DNA of 64,000 nucleotides, from NCBI RefSeq assembly GCF_002812705.1, contig NZ_CP025030.1, positions 3,472,001-3,536,000 of the forward strand, read 5' to 3'. The translations under genes were made by a program, and so were the position numbers. Shown here in pieces: positions 7,341 through 14,157 of the stretch (positions are counted from its first letter, which is position 1; each line of letters opens with the position of its first letter). This stretch comes from Achromobacter spanius. Lineage in GTDB: Bacteria; Pseudomonadota; Gammaproteobacteria; Burkholderiales; Burkholderiaceae_B. Below the pieces are notes generated by a model. The model did no database searches and was not told the origin of the DNA. It was given only the letters and a program-made list of their open reading frames with translations.

Positions 7341-9062
7341 TCAGGGCGTGGGCGGTAAGGAAGGATCCGAGAGCATAGCCTCAGCCATGTCGCGCAGCCG
7401 GTGTTTCTGGATCTTGACCGAATTGGCGCTTTCCACCGACGGAAAGGCGTCCAGCACGGTGAAGCCCACCGGCGCCTTGAAGCCGGCCATGGCGGCCTTG
7501 CAGGCGGCGGTCCAGCCGGCGGGGTCGGCTTGGGCGCCGTCATGCAGCAGCACAAAGGCGTAGGGCACGATCTTGCCGTCGCGCGTGGCCCCCACCACCT
7601 GGCAGGCGCGCACGCCGGGCAGGGTTTCGACCACCTGTTCGATTTCCACGGGGTTCACCAGAAAGCCCGACAGGCGCAGGGAATCGCCCATGCGAGTCTG
7701 GAACACAAACTGCCGCTCGGTCAGCGTGTAGCCCAGGTCGCCCGTCTTGAAATAGCCGTCATCGGTGACGGCGTTCCGGGTGGCCTCGGGGTTGTCCAGA
7801 TAGCCTTGCATCAGGCTGGGTGAAAGGATTTCAATTTCGCCTGACTGGCCGTGTGGCAGTACGTCGCCGGATGCCGGGTCGCGGGCGCGCACCCGCGCCT
7901 CGGGGTAGATCAGCGTGCCGCCGGGTTGGTGGCGGGCGGACACGTCGCCTTCCGCCGGATCACGGGGCTGGCCCGCCACGAGTGCAATCAATTCGCTGGA
8001 GCCGTACAGGCCGGTCAGCGGCACGCCGGCTTCGCGCGCCAGGTCCAGCATGTTGTCCAACGCCGGCGTGAAGCTGGCAAAACCGAACAGCCGCGCCGAG
8101 GCGAAGGCGCTGGCGGGCGCGCTTTGCATCATGCCAACCAGCGCCTCGTTGTTGGCATAGGTGTGCGTGACTTTGTAGCGTGCTATCGCGTCGGCCGATT
8201 CGGCGGCGTTGAACACCGGCGCGCAGACCACGGGCACGCCTTGCGCCAGGCCGCCCGCCAGGGTTGCAAAGCCGAACGCGCCGCAGAACGGCGCGCTGGC
8301 CAGCACGCAACTGTGGTCGTCATAGCTGAAAGCCCGCGCCACCGTGGCGCCGTGCCGCAGCAAGGTTTGCTGGTCATGCAGCACGAATTTGGGTTTGGAC
8401 GTGGTGCCCGACGTGGTGAAGCACAGCACCCCGGCGTTGCCGTGCGCGGCCAGGGGCGGTTGCTGGCTTGCCATCAGGTCGGCGTAGCGATGGGTCGGTT
8501 TGCCCGGGATGAATGCGGTGGGCGGTGTGGCGGGGGCATTCGAAGTGGCGTCGGTTGTAGGGGCGACGTTCGGGGTGGCGTCATTCGGGGTGGCAATGTT
8601 CGGGGTGGCATTGTTCGGGGTGACGTCATTCGGATCCGGCGCGGAAACGGCGATCACGCCTTGCAGGCGCGTCAGTTCCGACGCCGGGACGGCGGCCAGG
8701 ATGCCCGCGAAGTCGATGCCCTTGAACCCCGGCCAGAACACCAGCCAGTCGGCCTGGCCACGCCCCAGGATGTCGGCCACCTCTAGTGCGCGAAAGCGCG
8801 TGTTGACGGCCAGCACCAGCGCGCCCAGATGCGCGCAGGCCAGGAATGATTCCACCCAGGCGGCGCAGTTGGGCAGCCAGACCGCCACGCGTTGGCCGGG
8901 GCGCACGCCGATGCGCGCCAGTCCCGAGGCCAGGGCGCGGCTCTGGGCGCGCAACTGAGCCGCGCTGATCGGCTGGTCTTGATCGATCAACAGGGGCGCA
9001 TCGGGGCGGCGGGCCGCCAGCGCGTCCAGATGTTCGGCGAAGGTCGAGTACGGCAAGGTCAT
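7341..9062 (-). CDS. Acyl-CoA synthetase / AMP-dependent ligase
   Basis: A 573-residue ANL-superfamily enzyme that activates a carboxylic acid with ATP and transfers it to CoA. The AMP/phosphate-binding loop FTTSGTTSKPKFVLHD is near residue 225, with YGSSE and, further on, GDLGYTLTE as the adenylation and hinge motifs. The C-terminal domain ends in NSVKIQKHRLRD, carrying the conserved catalytic-type lysine. An unusual Thr/Pro/Asn/Ala-rich insert at about residues 144-175 is encoded by a 15-bp tandem repeat (8541-8630) and lies in a surface linker position. The gene starts four bases after the cyclase stop and is followed three bases later by GntR, so it is the centre of a tight operon. Substrate is probably an aromatic or branched acid; not resolved. 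Confidence 0.9.
   Translation of the reverse strand: MTLPYSTFAEHLDALAARRPDAPLLIDQDQPISAAQLRAQSRALASGLARIGVRPGQRVAVWLPNCAAWVESFLACAHLGALVLAVNTRFRALEVADILGRGQADWLVFWPGFKGIDFAGILAAVPASELTRLQGVIAVSAPDPNDVTPNNATPNIATPNDATPNVAPTTDATSNAPATPPTAFIPGKPTHRYADLMASQQPPLAAHGNAGVLCFTTSGTTSKPKFVLHDQQTLLRHGATVARAFSYDDHSCVLASAPFCGAFGFATLAGGLAQGVPVVCAPVFNAAESADAIARYKVTHTYANNEALVGMMQSAPASAFASARLFGFASFTPALDNMLDLAREAGVPLTGLYGSSELIALVAGQPRDPAEGDVSARHQPGGTLIYPEARVRARDPASGDVLPHGQSGEIEILSPSLMQGYLDNPEATRNAVTDDGYFKTGDLGYTLTERQFVFQTRMGDSLRLSGFLVNPVEIEQVVETLPGVRACQVVGATRDGKIVPYAFVLLHDGAQADPAGWTAACKAAMAGFKAPVGFTVLDAFPSVESANSVKIQKHRLRDMAEAMLSDPSLPPTP
8541..8630 (-). repeat. In-frame 15-bp minisatellite inside the acyl-CoA ligase
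   Basis: Six 15-base units occupy 8541-8630. The last four (8571-8585, 8586-8600, 8601-8615, 8616-8630) each begin CGGGGTG and differ at few positions; the first two are more degenerate. They encode repeats of the form Thr-Pro-Asn-x-Ala. Because the period is a multiple of three, copy-number change would lengthen or shorten the linker without a frameshift. Confidence 0.85.
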
Positions 9063-9065
9063 GGC

Positions 9066-10106
9066 TTACACCGTGGCGATGGGCGTCACGGGCGAACCCA
9101 CCGCGCCGGGCATGCGCAAGGGCGGGGCGGTCAGCAGGAAGCGGTTGCGTCCGTTGGCATGCAGCCAGTCGGCCAGGTCCTTCAAGTACCACAGCTCGGC
9201 CAGGGGCACGCCCAGTTTGAAGAGGCAATGGTGGTGCAGCGGGAGGATCGAATGGCCGGGGCCGGAGGTGCGTGCCGGGTAGGATTCCACCGCGTAGTTG
9301 TCGGCGCAAATGGCGGCCACGCCGCTGGCCGAAATCCAGTCCAGCAGCGCGCTATCGGCACCGTCCAGCACTGCGCCGGTCTGCTCCAGTGCGTGCGGGT
9401 CCGGCTGCCCGTTCATTTCAACCACGCGCTCGGCGAAGCCCGTGCGCAACACCAGCATGTCGCCGGTTTCCACCACCACGTTCTGTGCGCGCATGGCGGC
9501 TTGCAATTGTTCATGCCCCACCAGCGTGCGGCCGGGGCCGAAGGCGCGCGCCAGGTCCACCAGCACCCCGCGCCCCTGCATGCCTTTTTCGGCATAGCGG
9601 CTAACGCTGAGCTTGCGCGCATACGAGCCCCCGGGCGGGCAGCAGGCATCCGGCGACGTGTCGGGGTCGGCGCCGCCAAACACGTCCACCCCGGCGGCAT
9701 AACCGTTGTAGTACACGCGGCGGGCCTCGCCGTCGCCCTGGATGTCGAACATCGCGCCCACATGGCACAGGCCGTCCCACTGCGTGGAATATTGCATCGA
9801 CAGCGTCACCTGGTCGTCGGACAGCACGTCCACGGCCTCGGGCTGCACTTGCGACATCGCAAAGTTCAGGTAGGGCGTGCCCTCGCGGAACGTGGGCTTG
9901 AGGGTGGGCGCGTGGCGGCGGGGGTTGAGCACGTTGCCGCCCGGCAGGTCCAGCGGCAGCGACAGGCAGAACACCTTGCCCGCCTGCACTTCACGCACGG
10001 CCTGCAACACTTTTTCCTCGGTCAGCAGATTCAGCCGGCCCAGTTCATCGTCCGGGCCGAAGTCGCCCCAGGTGGATCCTTCGGGGCGTTGCGTCCAGCG
10101 TTTCAT
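9066..10106 (-). CDS. Cyclase family protein (kynurenine formamidase-like fold)
   Basis: A 346-residue member of the cyclase/formamidase family (metal-dependent hydrolases or cyclases with a swivelling beta fold). Recognisable elements are LGRLNLLTEEKV near the N-terminus, the metal-site region MQYSTQWDGLCHVGAMF about residue 110, and GDMLVLRTGF. The usual HxGTHxDxPxH signature is in the variant form seen in the long members of the family, so the catalytic metal set should be checked. GGAGA six bases before the ATG supports the start. It is the first gene of the minus-strand operon (cyclase, ligase, GntR, binding protein), suggesting ring opening or amide hydrolysis before or after CoA activation. 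Confidence 0.85.
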   Translation of the reverse strand: MKRWTQRPEGSTWGDFGPDDELGRLNLLTEEKVLQAVREVQAGKVFCLSLPLDLPGGNVLNPRRHAPTLKPTFREGTPYLNFAMSQVQPEAVDVLSDDQVTLSMQYSTQWDGLCHVGAMFDIQGDGEARRVYYNGYAAGVDVFGGADPDTSPDACCPPGGSYARKLSVSRYAEKGMQGRGVLVDLARAFGPGRTLVGHEQLQAAMRAQNVVVETGDMLVLRTGFAERVVEMNGQPDPHALEQTGAVLDGADSALLDWISASGVAAICADNYAVESYPARTSGPGHSILPLHHHCLFKLGVPLAELWYLKDLADWLHANGRNRFLLTAPPLRMPGAVGSPVTPIATV

Positions 10107-10145
10107 TGCTTGTCTCCTATCCGATTTCTGTGTTTTTATAACTAT

Positions 10146-10163
10146 AGTACGTATTTACGTACT
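10146..10163. promoter_or_regulatory. Perfect palindrome, likely GntR operator
   Basis: AGTACGTA-TT-TACGTACT is a perfect inverted repeat (arms 10146-10153 and 10156-10163) in the 119-base gap between the divergent cyclase and Bug genes. Its core GTATTTAC has the GT-N4-AC layout known for HutC-subfamily GntR operators. The GntR gene is third in the minus-strand operon, so one site could repress both directions. Confidence 0.7.
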
Positions 10164-10225
10164 TTGAGCAGTTGTCGATTTCAAGAAGAAATCCGCATGC
10201 AGCGGATTCAACAGGAGACAAGTTC

Positions 10226-11221
10226 ATGACCTCATCCGTACTCCCGCGCGCCGGGCGGCGCAGGCTGGCCCTGGCCGCCCTGGCCCTGCTGGCGTTGCCC
10301 GTGGCGCATGCCGCGGGCTATCCCGATCATCCCGTTACGGTGGTGGTGCCGTACCCGCCGGGCGGTGGCGCCGACATGTTCGGGCGCGCCATCGCCAATG
10401 CGCTGCAACCCGGCCTGAAGCAGACGGTGCTGGTTGAAAACAAGCCCGGCGCGGGCGGCAATATCGGCATGGCTTACGTGGCCCGCGCCAAGGCCGACGG
10501 CTACACGTTGGGTCTGGGCACGATCGGCACGCAGACCATCAACCAGTTCCTGTACAGCAACATGGCGTTCGACCCCGAAAAAGACCTGGTGCCGATCGCG
10601 CTGGTGTCCACCACGCCGAACGTCATCGCCGTCAGCGCCAAGTCGCCCTACAAGACGGTGGCCGATGTCATCAAGGCCGCCAAGCAATCGCCCGACAAAA
10701 AGCTGACCTACGCCTCGCCGGGCGTGGGCTCGTCGGTGCACCTGACCGGCGCGTACTTCGAGGCGATGGCGGGGGTGACGATGCTGCACGTGCCGTTCAA
10801 GGGCACCTCGGCATCGCTGCCCGCCGTGGCGGGCGGGCAGGTGGACCTGCTGTTCGACAACCTGCCCGGCTCGCTGGCGCAGATCAAGGACGGCGGCCTG
10901 GTGCGGGGCGTGGCCGTTACCTCGGCGCAGCGCGACCCGTCCGTGCCCAACCTGCCCACCGTTGCCGAATCCGGCCTGCCCGGGTTTGACGTGACGGCCT
11001 GGTTCGCGCTGTACGCGCCGCGCGGCACGCCCGCGCCGGTGGTCAAGCAATTGATCGACGCTGCCCGCAGCGGCCTGCAAGACGCCGCCCTGGCCAAGAA
11101 TTTCTCCACGATGGGCGCCAAGCCCGGCACGCTGTTCGGCGACGACCTGGCCGCCTTCGAACGCGCGGAGCGCAAGAAGTGGGGCGGGCTTATCAAAGAC
11201 CAAGGGATTACCGCGCAATGA
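10226..11221 (+). CDS. Bug/TctC family tripartite tricarboxylate transporter substrate-binding protein
   Basis: A 331-residue extracytoplasmic solute receptor of the Bug family, greatly expanded in Bordetella and Achromobacter. The start at 10226 is preceded by AGGAGACAAG; a Sec signal follows (cleavage about residue 29, AHA). The mature part begins with YPDHPVTVVVPYPPGGGADM and contains VENKPGAGGNIG, both family hallmarks of the carboxylate-binding pocket. The membrane partners (TctAB type) are not in the window, which is common for Bug proteins. The stop overlaps the next start (ATGA), so it is translationally coupled to the SDR gene. It is divergent from the cyclase operon and probably binds the acid handled by that pathway. 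Confidence 0.93.
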   Translation: MTSSVLPRAGRRRLALAALALLALPVAHAAGYPDHPVTVVVPYPPGGGADMFGRAIANALQPGLKQTVLVENKPGAGGNIGMAYVARAKADGYTLGLGTIGTQTINQFLYSNMAFDPEKDLVPIALVSTTPNVIAVSAKSPYKTVADVIKAAKQSPDKKLTYASPGVGSSVHLTGAYFEAMAGVTMLHVPFKGTSASLPAVAGGQVDLLFDNLPGSLAQIKDGGLVRGVAVTSAQRDPSVPNLPTVAESGLPGFDVTAWFALYAPRGTPAPVVKQLIDAARSGLQDAALAKNFSTMGAKPGTLFGDDLAAFERAERKKWGGLIKDQGITAQ

Positions 11222-11940
11222 ACACGCCCATCGCACTTGTCACCGGCGGCAGCCGGGGCATCGGCCGCGCCATCGTGGCCCGCCTGATTCAGGACGGCTA
11301 CCAAGTGGTGAATTTCAGCCGTCGGCCGCCCGATGCCTTGCTGCCGGGCGAGACGTTTCGATCGGTTGACCTGGGCGATGCGGCGGCCACCCGCTCGGCC
11401 GCGCGCGAACTGGCGGCCGAGCGGCGCGTGCTGCATCTGGTGAACAACGCCGGCATGATCCAGGTGGCCAACATCGAAGACGTGACCGAGGCCGAATTAC
11501 AGCGCACGTTGGCCTTGAACCTGACCGCGCCCGTGTTGCTGTTGCAGGCGCTGCTGCCCGCCATGCGCGAGGCGCAGTACGGGCGCGTCGTCAATATCGG
11601 CAGCCGCGCCGCGCTGGGCAAGGGCGGGCGCACGGTCTACGGCGCGTCCAAGGCCGGGCTGGCCGGCATGACGCGCACCTGGGCGCTGGAATTGGCGGCC
11701 GACGGCATCACCGTCAACACCGTGGCGCCGGGGCCGATCGCCACCGAGCTGTTCAATCAGTCCAATCCGCCCGGCCAGCCCAAGACGCTGGCGCTGGAGG
11801 CGTCCATTCCCGTGCGACGGGTGGGGCAGCCGGAAGAAGTGGCGCACAGTGTCGCCATGTTCCTGGACAAGCAGGCGGGCTTCATCACCGGGCAACTGCT
11901 GTATGTGTGCGGGGGTATGTCGGTGGGCCTGGCGGGGTAG
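11218..11940 (+). CDS. SDR family oxidoreductase (FabG-like)
   Basis: A 240-residue short-chain dehydrogenase. TGGSRGIGRAI lies at about residue 8, NNAG follows, and the active site is NIGSRAALGKGGRTVYGASK (Ser, then Tyr-x-x-x-Lys). The ATG at 11218 overlaps the stop of the Bug gene by four bases, so the frame opening further upstream is not needed. As part of the divergent module at 4.6-11.9 kb it may oxidise a hydroxyacyl intermediate; the substrate is not determined. Confidence 0.88.
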   Translation: MNTPIALVTGGSRGIGRAIVARLIQDGYQVVNFSRRPPDALLPGETFRSVDLGDAAATRSAARELAAERRVLHLVNNAGMIQVANIEDVTEAELQRTLALNLTAPVLLLQALLPAMREAQYGRVVNIGSRAALGKGGRTVYGASKAGLAGMTRTWALELAADGITVNTVAPGPIATELFNQSNPPGQPKTLALEASIPVRRVGQPEEVAHSVAMFLDKQAGFITGQLLYVCGGMSVGLAG

Positions 11941-11982
11941 CGCGTTGCCAGCGGCGGCTCCGGTGGTCTTGGCGGAGGCCGC

Positions 11983-12429
11983 TTATTGCGGCTTCCATTC
12001 GCGCCCGTCCTTGGACCGGAAGCGGCCCCCGGTGGCGCAGCATCCGCCCGCGCCCATCGCCATTTCGCCGATGATGGCCTCCACCGTCTGGCCTTCTCGG
12101 CTTAAGGACTGGCGCTGGCAGTCCATGAACGACGGATAGAACTCGGGCTCCAGCACCTTCGTCCAGCGGCGGGCGCCGGCTGACGTGGATTCGGGATCGG
12201 GCTCGTTCAGGAAGACCTCGCACTCGTGGACGATCAAGTGCACCTGCTGGCCGTTCAACTCGCCCTTGAATTCCCGGTGGGGCGCCAGATCCTTGAACAA
12301 GCGTTGTTCCAAGGTCAGCTTGGGCGGGTCGTCGGGGTTGTCGCAGCCCGCCAGCAGCGGCAGCGCCAGCAAGGCAAAGGCGGCGAGGGCGTGGCGCGCG
12401 GACTTGCGGTGGACAGCGGGTGTTGTCAT
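11983..12429 (-). CDS. Hypothetical lipoprotein
   Basis: A 148-residue protein with a lipoprotein signal: basic N-terminus, hydrophobic stretch 14-26 and lipobox LLAGC with the acylated Cys at 29. The mature part has several cysteines, including a CC pair near GAGGCCATGG, which might form disulfides in the periplasm. No family is recognised. The start codon overlaps the stop of the upstream GlxA-type regulator gene (ATGA), so the two genes form a coupled operon; any functional link is unknown. Confidence 0.72.
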   Translation of the reverse strand: MTTPAVHRKSARHALAAFALLALPLLAGCDNPDDPPKLTLEQRLFKDLAPHREFKGELNGQQVHLIVHECEVFLNEPDPESTSAGARRWTKVLEPEFYPSFMDCQRQSLSREGQTVEAIIGEMAMGAGGCCATGGRFRSKDGREWKPQ

Positions 12430-13409
12430 GGAGTGGACCTGTTGTGCGTGGGGCCCACATGTTGCTGGACCGATTTTTTCGACATCTTACCGGTGGCCTG
12501 CAGCGCGCGGGCGCGCTCCTGGCGCAGCCGCCGCAGCACTTCGGTGGGCGCCACACCAAAGTGCGCGGCGAACTTACGTTGGAAGGTACGGCGCGACATC
12601 TGGCAGGCATCGGCCATGTCGTCCACCGACCAGCGTGCCGACAGCTTCGCCTCGATTCTTTCGACCAGATCCCGGAACGGCGCGGCCACGCGATCTTGCA
12701 GGCGCAGCGTCTGGCTGTACTGACGCTGGTCGCCATCGCGGCGCATGAAGACGACCAGCCGGCGCGCTACCTGTTGCGACAGCGCCGCGCCCACGTCACG
12801 TTCGATCAGCGCCAAGGCCAGGTCGATGCCCGCCGTCACGCCCGCCGACGTCCAGTACTTGCCGCTTTCAATGAAGATGCGGTCGTCTTGCACGCGCAGG
12901 GCGGGGTACCTCTGCCGCAGCCGGTCGGCCGAACGCCAATGCGTGGTGACGGCGCGGCCATCCAGCAGGCCGGCCGCGGCCAGCACGAAGGCGCCGGTAC
13001 ACACGCTGCACGTGCGCGGCGCGCCGGCGTCGCGGCGGCGCAACCAGGCCATCGTTTCAGCATGGGCGCTGGCGTGGTCCGCGCCGGGGCCGCCTGGCAC
13101 AAGCAGCATGTCGATGGGCGCGTCGCCGTCTTGTTCGAAGGTGCCGTCCACCTGCATGCGCAGGCCCTGTTCCCAGGTGCTGACGACCGGCGTCGCGGCA
13201 ATCGTGCTCAACTGGTATAGCGCTTGTCCCGCCTCTTCGTTGGCGGAACTGAAGGCCTGCCAGGGGCCCGCCAGATCCAGCGGCTGGAATCCGTCGTACA
13301 GCATGAACACCACGCGCCGTGGCGCGGTTTGGCCGCATTCTGGCGCACCGGCGGGGGCGCGTCCGCCTATGCTGGACGCTGGCGTTTCTGAGGGAGCATC
13401 GTCATGCAT
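12426..13409 (-). CDS. GlxA family transcriptional regulator (DJ-1/PfpI domain plus AraC HTH)
   Basis: About 327 residues. An N-terminal DJ-1/PfpI domain (about 31-210, with VVFMLYDGFQPLDLAGPWQA and a nucleophile-elbow-like TCSVCTGAF, Cys134 and Cys137) is followed by a C-terminal AraC-type double helix-turn-helix (about 230-315, SVDDMADACQMSRRTFQRKF). Such proteins sense a metabolite with a catalytically dead DJ-1 fold and activate amine or nitrile genes. The start at 13409 is the best ATG (AAGAG upstream); the frame stays open to 13760 but that overlaps the divergent gene. The ATG abuts the start codon of the opposite DJ-1 enzyme gene. It is coupled to the downstream lipoprotein gene. Confidence 0.88.
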   Translation of the reverse strand: MHDDAPSETPASSIGGRAPAGAPECGQTAPRRVVFMLYDGFQPLDLAGPWQAFSSANEEAGQALYQLSTIAATPVVSTWEQGLRMQVDGTFEQDGDAPIDMLLVPGGPGADHASAHAETMAWLRRRDAGAPRTCSVCTGAFVLAAAGLLDGRAVTTHWRSADRLRQRYPALRVQDDRIFIESGKYWTSAGVTAGIDLALALIERDVGAALSQQVARRLVVFMRRDGDQRQYSQTLRLQDRVAAPFRDLVERIEAKLSARWSVDDMADACQMSRRTFQRKFAAHFGVAPTEVLRRLRQERARALQATGKMSKKSVQQHVGPTHNRSTP

Positions 13410-14078
13410 GTGAATTTTCTCTTGTTCGAAGGGCTGACCCAGTTGGACATGACCGGGCCCTACGAGGTCTTGGCGAACGCGCCGGGCTTCACCGTGGATT
13501 TTGTCGCAAAAACGCGCGATCCGGTACGGTGCGATCGCGGCCTGCAATTCGTGCCCACGCAAACCCTGGCGTCCGCGCCGCCCTGCGACCTGCTGGTGGT
13601 GCCTGGCGGGCCGGGCACGGATGATGCCATCGTCGATGCGGATTGGGTGGCGTTCACGCGCACGCAGGGCCTGGCCGCGCAAACCATCTTCGGCATTTGC
13701 ACGGGGTCGCTGCTGTTGGGCGCGGCGGGCTTGCTGCGCGGCAAGCGCGCGTCCAGCCACTGGCGCGCGCGCGAACTGCTGTCGCGCTTTGGCGCGATTC
13801 CCAGCGATGAACGCCTGTGTGTCGACGGCAATATCTACACGGCCGGCGGCGTGACGTCCGGCATCGACATGGGCTTGAAAGTGGTGGCGGCGCTGTGTGG
13901 CGAAGACGTAGCCAAGCTGATTCAGTTGCAGATCGAATACGACCCCAAGCCGCCGTTCCCGGGCGGCACGCCGGCCACGTCCGAGCCGGCCGTGGTGGAG
14001 CGCTACCTGGCCTTGTCAGAAGCGCGCTTCGCGCGGCGGTCGGCGGCGGTGGACCGCGCCGCCGCCGCCATGCCCTAG
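13404..14078 (+). CDS. DJ-1/PfpI family protein, isonitrile hydratase-like
   Basis: A 224-residue stand-alone DJ-1/PfpI protein starting MHVNFLLFEGLTQLDMTGPY, with VVPGGPGTDD and the nucleophile elbow FGICTGSLLLGAAGLL (Cys99). Length, N-terminus and cysteine position resemble isonitrile hydratase of Pseudomonas putida, which converts isonitriles to N-substituted formamides. GAGGGAG about eight bases before the ATG supports the start. The gene is divergent from, and shares the ATGCAT start region with, the AraC/DJ-1 regulator that probably controls it. Substrate specificity is inferred from similarity recalled from memory, so other DJ-1 activities remain possible. Confidence 0.85.
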   Translation: MHVNFLLFEGLTQLDMTGPYEVLANAPGFTVDFVAKTRDPVRCDRGLQFVPTQTLASAPPCDLLVVPGGPGTDDAIVDADWVAFTRTQGLAAQTIFGICTGSLLLGAAGLLRGKRASSHWRARELLSRFGAIPSDERLCVDGNIYTAGGVTSGIDMGLKVVAALCGEDVAKLIQLQIEYDPKPPFPGGTPATSEPAVVERYLALSEARFARRSAAVDRAAAAMP

Positions 14079-14087
14079 GCTATCGGG

Positions 14088-14157
14088 CTGCCTGACTGGG
14101 GCCGCGCGACTGAGGCCTTGCTACTTGGGCCTTGCTACTTGGACCGCGCTACTTGCC
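14088..14157. repeat. 14-bp degenerate tandem repeat filling a convergent intergenic gap
   Basis: Five 14-base units run 14088-14101, 14102-14115, 14116-14129, 14130-14143 and 14144-14157. Units 3 and 4 are CCTTGCTACTTGG followed by G or A; unit 5, CCGCGCTACTTGCC, includes the ABC exporter stop codon (14149-14151). The array begins ten bases after the DJ-1 stop, so it is essentially the whole gap between the two convergent genes. Confidence 0.8.
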
